From Spirometra erinaceieuropaei (lineage: Eukaryota > Platyhelminthes > Cestoda > Diphyllobothriidea > Diphyllobothriidae), in NCBI GenBank assembly GCA_902702965.1, contig CACRXP010000388.1, positions 534,321 through 598,320 on the forward strand: 64,000 nucleotides of DNA. Direction: 5' to 3'. The translations under genes and the position numbers were made by a program. Shown here in pieces: positions 29,506 through 41,500 of the stretch. Below the pieces are notes generated by a model. That model ran no database searches. It saw only the letters and a program-made list of their open reading frames with translations, and was not told the DNA's origin. Every line of letters starts with the position of its first letter. The stretch's first letter is position 1.

Positions 29506-32500
29506 GTAATTTCAACAATTTGCCAAAGCCAAAAAATCTCCAGCCTTCACTTTCTTTCTGCCAAATAGGGACCAAGAAAACTCAGAGGTAGAGAAAGAGA
29601 GGGAGGAGAAGGAAGATAGGTGTAGGAAGCGGACTAGCGTTGCCGTTGACGATGATCCGAACAGAGGCAACTGCGGAGACTCCCCGTGTAAAGAGACTGG
29701 AGCCCCTCTCAGCTCGTCTGCAAAACGCCCTAGTTTGTCAAAAAAGGCCTCAGTGGACTTGTGCGACCTACTAACTTGCTCAATCTGTGACGAAATTATG
29801 TACGATTGTGTGAGGTTTGTCTTTTCCCCTGGACACCACATACCTCCATAGCATTCAGCCCTGTCTGCACAGCTACTGCCGACACTGCCTTCTACAGTGG
29901 CGCACTAAAGATAACATTTGTCCCCTGGTTAGTCAGAAACACATCTTTTCAGCCTCACTGACTCTTTAGTGTCGCTGCAACATCCTGGGCTACGGCAAGA
30001 ATCATCAATTGGGCTGTATAATTGATGAATATCTTAAACGTCACCCAGGTATGCTCTGACCAATTGAAGCTTCTATGCGTCCTCTCAGAATCCCAAAAAT
30101 CGGCTGAGGAGAAGGAGGCCATTCGCCGCACCTTGGACTCCCTGCAGGTAATTTTCCATTTGCAAAATAACTCACCTGTTTCACGCCTTTCAGACTGAAT
30201 TGCCGACTGCAAACGATACTGCCACTGCTTCCAACTCGTCGAACGTTTCTGATGACTCCTCGAACGAATCGCAGTCTTCCACGCATCCACCATCAGCTCC
30301 TCGGGCAGCGTAAGTTGTTGCTCTGCATCTGGCCTTTGTTCCTCCGTACGCCAACCGGAGTTTCGGTTCAGATATTAGCAACCATGCAAGCACTTAAGAG
30401 GTCAAAGTCAACTAAGCCGCGTTTTCATCATAAGGCCTTACAGCAACGTACGGCACGGTGGGGCATCACACCAAGTCGCGTTACACCGACGAAACAGAAG
30501 CGCAACCCACCGGAACCCTTCCTCCAAACCATAATCTCCCCCCCCCCCTTCCCCGCTCGGACATGCCAAGACACCACCTTTCGATGCCCCGTCGTGACTT
30601 AGCCTACTGTACGAGCCTGATGTTGGGTAATCGTAAACGTACGTTCGCCGTACATGTTTCACAAACCTACGTTGCACCTACGCCGCAGCCCCTTGGTTTT
30701 CGAATTGTCGTGACTACCTGAGGCTCACCACAAATTTGTTGGATATTTTATGTTAGCATTGAAGTAGCCATCGGCAGGAGGGCTGCTTTCTCCATTTTAA
30801 AGCTGCAGAGCCAGCTGCACTAGTCCCCATCGAGGCTGGAACTGTGACCATTCCGTCATTTCGGCTCTGTTTATTTGACGACCACCTAGCCCCACGATAC
30901 TTAAGACGACCCAGTCTTTTAAGATTTAGGAGGAGCCTCTTGCCGGATGAAAGATAGAGGAGAGAAAGAGGGCCCATTTGCATTTAAAACACGCAAAATT
31001 CCGTTCCAGACTCTCTCACCCTTGCCGGTTAGACTTTTCGACCAATACATTTAACTATCTTTGTTAATTGTAGGCGTGTTGACCTTCCCCCACAAAACTG
31101 TGACTGGTGCCAGGCCGTGTTAGCAAACTCTGGGTCCACATGTAAGTCCGGTCTTTGTGTCTCATAGTTGGCATACTGTCCTTACTCACACCCGCCTCAT
31201 ATGTGGTCAAGCTATTCAGCATAGACTTCTCCAGCAGCGGAGAAGCATTTTTTCGTTGAAGAAATAATTATTCGCCCCGCCTCCCTGTAAGACGTCCTCT
31301 GGTTGGTTCCACCACGCAGATAAAACTAGCGGAAGGTTTAACGTGTCTGCCGAAGGCTTTGGCGAGCTGTCGTGGGCTATCGGGCTGACAAAACACAACA
31401 ACCCAGGTCTACCTTGCACGTCATGATTCACCGAGCACAGAACAGCCATGCGACGCGTCTTGGGAAATTCTGGTCGTGCGAAACCAAAGATCGGCACGTC
31501 CGTGGCACACGTTAGAGGCTTTCAGGCCACCCTTCTGGTCGACTGACAGGCCGCTGATGCATGGGAGGGGATGCAAGAAAGGGGAAGAGGGAATAGGAGG
31601 ACATCCTAGCGGTCGTGACGAGATAACTAGATTCAGCTCACTGCAGTCGCCCCTAAATGTTACCATCAGTGCACTTTCTCGTGAGATCCGAGACGCCCTG
31701 AATAAAACCAATGTTTGGAGCTAGGAAACAGGTCGTGTGTATGTGGTACACCCCTGTCCTCGCCTCCAAACGTCCTGACTTCATCTTGCCACCGGGACGC
31801 AGTAGGTATGGAAGGAGAGAGTGAGTGAGGTGGGTGCGACGAATGTCTGCTTCACCGCTGCGTCCAATTCGTTGAGCATAACTTAGCCTCATCGTTCACG
31901 CTGGTCAAACTATCATATGCATCCAAGTCTATAACAGTATGGTCGTAATCAAAACGGCCACAATCATGCGAGTAAGATAACATGAGCAAGATAGGATGAA
32001 GAAATCAGAAGTTGGGCTTTATTCATCCCATAATTAACGTATGAGAACTAAGGTGTGAAATAGAACAACATTTAACGAGATCGAATTTGACCAGAGCGGT
32101 AAGTCAACATGACAAGAAGTTGCAAATGGGGCAGTTTTTATGCCGGGTTTGTCAAGCGGCTTTGTACGGGGCCTGTTGATCTGCTGATCGTCGGTTGTAT
32201 CCTGTTCATCCCTGTTCCGAATTCTTGGTAGGAGTGTAGACTACTTCGCCAGTGCATCCATACAGGTCGAGTTTGCTAGGCTCCCTGACCGACTAAACAA
32301 GCCTGTCGTCTTCTCAGTTGTCATACCATCATTACTGCCCTGCAAAATTGCCGTTTCACTCCCGCGAGCACAATAACGACGACAATCTATTCCAGGTCGT
32401 AGTCACATTGCCTGCGCCTGCTGCAATCGCAGAATGCCTTCGCCGGACACCACAATTGCCGCTAGTCTGCCCCAGTCTACTTGCTGCCTTTGCGCCCGTT

Positions 32501-35500
32501 CTTTCTGTGCTCTCCTCTGCACCCCACCCGCCACCTGCCTGTGCAATTCTTCATCTTGCGTTGGGACCCTTGACGGTGAGTTCCACAGACCGCGTGCCTG
32601 CCTTCACTGACTCCGCCCCCCCGCCCTGATTTTACCTATGATCTTTCCCTATGTACCTGATCGACATTAGCACCCATGCGAGATTCAAGCCGTCCGTATG
32701 ATACATGCAGTGGAAACCAGGTCGTGTGTGTGGCACGCGAAGACGGGCTGCTTGGCTTTGTCAGCCACTTCTCCCGTCCCCACCTCCGGCCGTCTTGGTA
32801 TTACCTCGTCATCAGTGCCATGTGAGTGAGGGTGGAGAAAGAGAGAGAGCGCGTAGATGCAACGCAAGCCACCACTCACTCCTTGGGGCACGCAGTGGAA
32901 GTCGTCGCTTGCGACGGTCCAGCTGTCATCGCGACGCCTGACTGACGTCCAAAAGGTTGTCGCGACAGCAACCAAGAGAGCACATAATTGCGTTCAGAAT
33001 ACAACGTGATTGGAGTGGGGGAATAGTCTTAAAATTGCAGATAAACGCGTACCAAGCAGGTGGGATCCGGCCGCCCAGTTTACTGGCTAGCACTCGTCCG
33101 CTGACGTGGTAGGTGAGGCCTTTGTAAACCCCATAATGGCGTAGTCGTATCTGTGGACAATTTACTTGGTAGCAAATGCCCTATTATGTTTGTGCCTAAT
33201 CTTTCGTACTCCAAACTCGGTCATGTCTGGTCCAGCCGACCTTAGTTACAGTAGGTGGCGTATCACATGAAGTGCCAACCGAAATTCAGAAATATGTTTT
33301 TCGTTAGATAAGATTACTCAGATGCGGTTGTAATACTGATTGTCATGCAGCAAAATCCCAAGATATTTCGGTCAAGCATGGATGCAAGCTTTTTAACGCG
33401 CTTTCCCCGGCCGTCTGCATAAACTACACTCTGTCGAAGATGACTTTTTTAAGTAGTACGATTTCCTGATTGGTTCCCGATGCCTTTGTAGATTCAGCTA
33501 TATTTTATAGAGAGCATGCGCATAAATATCCTCATTTGGCAGCACTTTAAGTCTTCTTTGAATCTTTTATTCAAAGAAGGGGTATCTTTCGGGCCAAGCA
33601 TGATCACAACCGTATCAAGTACAAATAAATACAACGATAGACCAGTTTCAAAATTGTTGGAGAAACTAGATAAACGTCTTAAAAGCGAACGGTATCCCTT
33701 CTTCGACATCAGCATTTGAATAAGACGTAGTTTCCTACAAAATGAGTGCAATAAGAGGTATTTTTCTGCATTTTCTAGAAAGTTTGTTTTAATTTGTAAG
33801 TGCATCGTAGCTCAAACGGTAGAATTCATACAACTTGAGTAGCCACCTTTATCAAGTATGGTTTTTGCAGTCGGTCAGAAGAATGCTCAATCATAAGCCA
33901 GCATCCTGAACTGGCTGAATATCTTAGGATTATGTTGCACGATATTCACCATTATAAGTCCGCCTGAGTAACCCTATTCGTAAACAAATCTTCAAATTTC
34001 GATTAAAATACGCCAACTACTGTACGTCTCGTGTAGCGTCCTCCCATACGACTCTGAGCCTGGTGAACCGGACGAAGAGCATGTCTAAACCACCTCAACC
34101 GCCCTTATTGGATAGTCGAAGATGCCTTTGTAACGCTGCGCATCGACCAGGGGCCACTTCACCCACAGCAAAGTTGATCCCACACTCAAAGGATCGTCCC
34201 CTGTCAGTGGTTGTCAAAAGCTGCCACACCCCTTGATCCACAACAAACACTTGACCAGGATTTTAAACCAAAAGTGGGGGTACGGCAGGAATCCCAATTG
34301 GCGTGACGTGAGCCTGCAACCGGGTCTGCCACTGCACCCCGAATGTTGGCATTTGTTATGGGTGTGCCTACCGGACTCCGATCCAGCCGGCTGTGCTGGT
34401 CCAACGTGGACCGTTTTGGGGGCACAAGGCGACCGACCAGTGGACGTTTCGCCTGTTGGGAAGTTTTCACTGGCAAAGACACGGACACTGGAATGGTCAT
34501 ACCTGGCGCATTTGCAGTCATTAGCTCGTGACATCGCAATCCGACACCCGACATGTGGACCACGAGTTAGTTGATCGTCGAACGATGCTCTCGGTCTCTA
34601 TGGTAAGGAACCCGTGTCATGTTGGCTGAGATCGGCCATATTTGGCCGCTTGAAAGTGGTGTGCACCGATGTATCCTGAATGCAGGACGGACCACACTGA
34701 AACAGACACAGGGACCAAATTAGACTACGGTACGCGTTAACTAGGCCGCGCAGAATCGGCGCATTTCATAACAAATTGTGCGCATTTGGAGGGGCGGTGG
34801 CAGGACTGGGTGAAGCATTCACGCCACACCAGCCGTTTTTATCCAACTCCAAAATCAGGCGGCCAACTGACTTGGACTGGTGCATGAGAGGATGAAGAAA
34901 AAGTGAGATAGACACTACGAAATCCTCTCGCGCAGCATCTCAGCCCATTTCTCACCGTAAAAAGGTCTGATCCGCATAAAACTATCACGACGCACGCAGT
35001 CCTCAGGACTCATTAAGGCTCATTTTGAATGTGGCTTCGATGGCGGTTGCACTTAAATGTGACCTGGGCCGCTCCTTGCTCCTGTAAAAACCCGGTTCAT
35101 TGCTCGCGGATTAGATCGGGCTTGACATGCGTAGCAAGGCCGTGTAGCTTTGTAAGCTGCTCTATCCGAACCCTCTGGTCCCCATGACGTTGTATTACCA
35201 CTGGACCAAGGCGGTAGATTGAGGAGCGAGTGCGGCAGATGCTGCGCAAGCCTGCAATCAGTATAAATTAATTCACGCCCAAGTCACTCCCCCCCTCCAT
35301 TCTTTGCGCTGTGCGGCGCAGGGCGGAGTTCGCCGTTCGCGACGTCGGACTGCCGTATGTCCTTATCTACTAGTTTAACCACCAACCGTTTGTAGTCCTC
35401 AAATTAACTGGGTTTGGATGCCTCTACTGCACGCAAATATGGGCGACTTTTCTTTCTAATCTCATTTTTTCGACTCACAGACCTTCGCGTGGAACTGCCT

Positions 35501-38500
35501 CTCCCGAACCCACTGCTTTTGTGGAATCCTGTCGAATCGAGCTTTGTTTTGGTGAGTTACTGGTACTAATGTTAATTTTGTCCTTCCCGTGGATGCTCTG
35601 TCAAGACTGAGAAATACTGTCTTACCACCCAATTGGTGAATCCGTTAATATTTCTTGCCCAAAGACGTATAGACGAAATCTCATGAAATGTTGACAAAAA
35701 TTCCGAAGTGTTAGTTCAGATAGCATAATGACTCCTTATGAAGTATACAAGGTAGCCCACATCTGTTGCTAGCTTTTATGCACCTATAAGTATTCTTATT
35801 AGAATATTTTAAACTCTGGTTTTCCCTAGATGGAATTTTCAGGGTATTGAGAGCCTTTTTTCAAAAAGTTTAAGAAGTCGCGACGGGTTCTCGCCGTCAA
35901 GGAGGCCCAATTCGTCGATACAAGGATACCCTGAAGTCCTCCCTGAAATGCCTGCAAATCAACCCCACCAACTGGGAGGAGCTCGCACTCGATCGACCGA
36001 CCTGGAGGAGGACAGTGAAGACAGGCGCTGCGATCTACGAAGCCAACCGCATCGCTGCCGCCAAAGCGAAACGTGAAGCCCGCAAATCACAACTTCGCCC
36101 AGTAAGCAACGCCGCCGCACAACCGCTTCCAACGTGTCCTCGATGTCAACGGACATTCCGGGCTCGAATCGGACTTGTTGGACATCTTCGGATTAACTGC
36201 GCCTCTCGAACGGCACCAACCATCGTCCCCCCGCCTGCCCTCCCTCCTCCTCTCCGCCGCCAACTAACCCACCACTTCCATCATCCTCCTCATCCTCCTC
36301 CTCCTCCTCGCCCACTGCTCCAACGGCGGTCGCTCAGGCGACTGTCCCACGCACAGCAACCGACACTACCACCACCTTCCCCGACTCCAGGGATGAGGAT
36401 CAGGACTACACCTGCCCTCACTGCGACCGTACTTTCACCTCACACATCGGCCTGGTCGGTCACTTGCGAATCCATCGCACAGAGCCTGGCGAACCAGTGC
36501 CTGGAGCACTAACCTACACCCACCGCACTCGCCTCCACTGCCCACACTGCCCTCGCACCTTCACGCATCGCATGGGCCTTTTCGGCCACATGCGCATCCA
36601 CGAGAGCGGCCTTGACCGCACTCCCGACACACCCACTACATCCAGCACATCCACCGTGCACACCCCCACTCTCGTTCCATCCGTCCGCGACACCACCACC
36701 ACCACCACCACCGCCTCCTATGTAGCTGACACCGACACCGCCGACTTCTCATGCCCACACTGTCCACGCACATTCACCTCACGCATCGGCCTGGTCGGTC
36801 ACTTGCGAATCCATCGCACAGAGACTGGCGAACCAGTGCCTGGAGCACCCACCTATACCCACCAAGCTCGTCTAAACTGCCCACACTGTCCTCGCACTTT
36901 CAGGCATCGCATGAGCCTATTCGGCCACATGCGCATCCACGACGACCTGCGGTAGACAACCGCCGGCCACACCACACATTCACTCACTCCCTACCTCCTC
37001 CACCACCACCATCACCCCACCAGAAATCAACACTCACACACCTCATGCACCCAACTGCCATCTCTCACGCAAGTGGGAAGTGTGCATCTCGACTCGGTCC
37101 CCATGCGGCTTCGGCTGCACGGGTGACTTGAGTCCGAGGCTATCCCGACACGTCAAGTGTCGTGGATAGGAAGGTTGCTGATTGAGGCCCGCTCTCGGTT
37201 CACGCAGTTCGTCGCGTTGTGTGTGTGTGTGTGTGTTGTGTGTAGTGGTGGACTGGTGGGCTGGGGACGAGCTGAAACAGCACCTTTCACGGCCCTCTCA
37301 CGCAAGTGAGAGACACGCCGTTCAACCCCGTTGTGTGAAATCCTGGTGTTTGTGTGTGTATGGGGGGCCAGGTCGTGCTGTGGCGCGCGCAGACATGGTC
37401 AGTCGACCATGTCAGCCACCGCGCCCATTCCCCACTCCAGTCTTCTGACCGGCTCGGACAGCGGCTGGGGTGTGGGGATGGGAAGGGAGAGTGAGGTCGA
37501 CGACTCAGCGCACTTTCTCCTCACTATAAACAATCTGACGCGCTTGAAGCTATCACGGTGCGCTAAAAGCCGTGGCTTGGAAGGTTGCCAACTGACGGGG
37601 TACCTTGGACCTCCTCCTTCACTGGAGGCGGTCTGAGAGTCAGGCTGCAATGGCTCCTTTTTAATGTGGCCTTTATGGCATTCCCACCACAGTGTGGGAT
37701 CCGAGCCAGGCGTTGGCGGCACGCCCAGGTGCGGCTTCGGCCGTGCCAGCCTCCAAATCTCTGTTGTGTTGGTTGAAATCCTGGTTATTGCTGTGTGGAC
37801 CAGGGGGTGTGGTGGAACGCCAAGGTGAGGATCCGTCCGAGCCATCCACCTGCGGCCTCCCTCGTCTCCGGTCTTCTTGACTCTGTCTTGACACCGGGTC
37901 CAGGCGGGGGAGGAGGAGAGAGTGTAGGTAGATGCTACGCACGTCTACCGGCACTATAAACCCCTGCGTAAGTCACAGTCCCTGCTCCCATTGCTGCTGC
38001 AACTGTGGGGCACACGGTGGACATCATCGAAACCGATGGTCGAACTGTCAGCAACCTCCGCCGACGCCGTAACGCCACCACCACGGACAGGATGGTGATC
38101 ATGCACCAGCCGTCGCATTACGTCCAGCGGCACCCACCTCCACACAGTGAATAAATTCACTCATTTGGGCAGCACATTCGCGCGGCACCAAAATCGATAA
38201 TGAAGTTGCGCACCGGATCTCCCAAGTCAGCCGGAGGTTCCGCCGGCTGCAAGCCTTGGTGTGGGGTCGCCATGGTTCCGTCTCACTGCCAAGGTGGAAA
38301 TGTTAAAGTTTTAATCTTGGAGTGGGCACCTGGACAGTTAACGAGAAACAAGTGAAGAAACTTAACCACTTCCCTTGTTTAATTTCCGAGGAAATTAATG
38401 CGCGAACTTGGAGTAACTCTTTCGAAACAGGCCTTTTCAGGCACGGTCCGAAATTTGATATGAATATTTGAGCTGAAATCCATCAGCTACTGCGGAATAA

Positions 38501-41500
38501 CCGCTTAGTACGGTAAATTATTGCACAACGTTAACCACTTCCACCTCGACTGCCTCCGAGGAATGCTTAAGCTGACATGGAAAGACAGGATTTCATACAC
38601 TGTAGTCCTTATGTTATTACCGACAAAGACAAGGGAGACTGGAATGGCCATTTCTGGCTTATTAGCCGTCGTCAGCCAGTCATGCCCAACCCCGAATTGT
38701 GAAATACCTGAGACTCGAACTCGCGACCTGTTAGTTAGAAGTCCACGTTTCTAACCACTGGGCCACGAGCCCGTTGCCCTATCGGTTTCAGTAGTCCTTG
38801 GAAGAACCAGAATCCTCAGCATTCACGCCCTGTTGATGCAAATTCAACTGCACTGAAGCGGCCACCTCGCGAGGATGGATGACGAGCGTCTGTCCAAGCG
38901 GCTCTTTCACGATGGTTTCATTACGGGTGTTCGTCGATAAGGAAGACAAAACGGACGCTACAAGGAGACACCTCGAAGAACTCTCTCAGGCACATACTAA
39001 TCTACCTGGTGACCTAGAAAGACCTTAACCAGGACCGACTGGCTTGGAAAAGAGCTTCGAAGGCAGGAATAGCAATTTACAAAGCAAACTGGATCGCCGC
39101 TGCCAAAGCCGAAAGAGCAGCTCGCACGCCTCAAGCTTCTCTGACCCACAAAATGAAGACCTAACTTCCTCCAACATGCCCACACTGCCAACGAACATTT
39201 CGCGCATGGATCAACCCCGTCGTTCACCTCCGAACCCGTTGCAAAAACAGTGCGACAACTCCATCTGCTGCCGCCTCAAATACTTCCTATCGTCACCGTT
39301 GTACCAACTTTCACCGCATCCACGACAACAACTACTATAATCGCCACCTATGACTACACTCCTCTTACCTCGACGCCTCAGCTGACGTTGTCGACCCTTA
39401 CCGCTTTAATCCCCTCCGCAACGTCCGTAACGGCTATTACTATCTCTCCATCTCCCGTCAAGCACCATCAGAAGTGTGGACTGGACCTCAACCTGTCTTT
39501 ATTACGATCACACCTTTATTTCACACGTCTGCCTGATCGGTCACTGAGGCCTTCAAAGTCCCAAAATACACTCGTCGCATCCGCCTCCACTGGTCGCACT
39601 GCCTACGCACATTCACTTACCACATGAGCTTATTCGGCCACACGTGTTACACCACAGCCGAATTCACCGCAATATCGGCTCGCCCAGCACACTTTACAAC
39701 CCAGCAACTCTGCCCCTCCAACGCGGCGAATAGCGGCAGCATCACAACCACGATTGACTCAGCAGCTCTCCACCTATCCTACCCATACTGTTACCGCACA
39801 TGCGCGTCGAACATCGGCCTGGTCGGTCACTTGCTAATCTATCCCACAGAGCCCGTCGAGCCGGTGCCTAGAGCACCAACATACACCCACGTCAACTGCC
39901 CGCACTGCCCACGCGAATGAATCCATGGCGTGGCCCTACTGGGCTACATGCCCATCCAAAAAAAGCCTGTGACAAAATGCCGCCGGCCAAACTTCATCAT
40001 CACCGACAACACACGCACCACAAACGAATCTTTATGTCGTTATCCACCAGAAGCAGGGAAACGGCACCTCTCATGCAAGTAGGATTCATGCTAGTTGGCT
40101 TCTCCTTCGTGTGGCCCTTCTGCTAATCTATCGTCACGTTTGATCCGAGCAACCCACCCGCATTCTGTGAAATCATGGTGTGCTGTGTGGCAGGCAGGGT
40201 CGCGTATGTGGCTCACGCAAGCGGGCTGTTTAGCTTCATCAGCCACTACGACCGATCCCGCAACCGGTCATCTTGATTCTATCTTGACACCGGGTTCAGG
40301 TGTTTAAGGGGAGAGTGTGGTAGATGTAGCGAAGATCTGCTATCACTATAAACAAATTCACGTGCACGTCACCTTACCTGCGCCCTTCCTTCTGTGGAGC
40401 ACACGGTTGACATCGTTGAGTCCGACGGTCGCACTTTTGTTATACCTGATGTGTGCGGGGACAATAGATTTAGCGAAAACGCTCGTTGGCCAATTTAGAA
40501 AATTAGTTTCGGATCGTGCATGCACGTTTTGGTAATTTCTTATCAGGCCAACACGATCATATGACTCCTTTTATGCCCAAGTAGAAGCGTGCTGAAAATT
40601 TCGATTGGCTGGATGTCTTTTCCGAGCCAGGAGGAGTGGGTCCACATCTCCGACAGGCAATTTCGATCGGTCGCCGTACTACGACCACTTTTTGGGCACA
40701 GCAACTGCGCCAAGTTGCGTAATCAGTCTTCCGGGCTACTGGGCGCTGCTTCCCTGAGTTGATAGTTCAACAGTATTTGGTAGAGTGCCAGAAAGATTGG
40801 AATCCACATAAAATCACAACTTACTCTGCTTATCGGACGTAGGACCGGGTTTGAGGGGGGGAGGGGGGCCTGTGAAAGTGGACACTCATTTCACCTCTTT
40901 GTGCAACCGGGTGCCAAACCCGTGAAGACGGGTTGCCCGTTAGTCTAGCTGCTGGCTACCCGGCGCGTCCGCCGGGTTTTCTCAAGTCTTCGGAAATGCC
41001 TATGGAATCGATGTGACCTTTCCATCGCCACTACGGTTGTGAATGCTGGGCTTTGCGCCTGGAGGACGAGCGAAAACAGGAGGTATTTGACCACCACTGC
41101 TTGAGGGCCATCCTTCGAGTGAAGTTCACCGACTTCGTCTCAAGTGATACAGTCCGCGCTCGCTGCGACAACATCGCAAGTATAACTCAGGCCATCCAAG
41201 AAAGACGACTGAAGTGGTTCGGGTACGTTCTTTGTCGTCCATCTCAGGAGCCCAGTGTTACTGCCCTCGATCCGGCACCGTTGCCCCATTGGAGGCGTGG
41301 AAGAGGGGGTCGGTTCAAAACCTGGTTCGACAGAGTTCGTCAAGACATGGAGGTGGTTCTTGGACCTTCGGTATTCGGTCTACGTCGTTGGCTAAAGGAA
41401 TGGGTTGAGCTGTCCAGATCTGCTGCCGCGGATCGTCACGCGTGGAGAGGTACAGTTTGTGACATTATCGAGGCCGGCTAGATCAGGCATGATCGCAGCC

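Larger units (their letters stand above)
32576..35480 (+). other. CHFR intron 10 with repeats
   Basis: 2.9 kb holding module M (32700-32945), foldback copy 5 (33245-34030), a SINE-like piece (34460-34570) and a further module M right part (35195-35390). The remainder is unassigned. Confidence 0.75.

Noticed and set aside
34204..34574. Overlapping ORFs of 62-119 codons on both strands
   Set aside because: Lie in CHFR intron 10, partly in a SINE-like repeat; open on both strands because of GC content.
37182..37954. ORFs up to 148 codons between 37.2 and 38 kb
   Set aside because: They cover module M and its GT microsatellite in several frames; other M copies do not keep these frames open.
38690..38772. 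A functional tRNA-Arg gene
   Set aside because: Boxes A and B are present, but the 3' acceptor strand does not pair with the 5' end and a SINE body follows.
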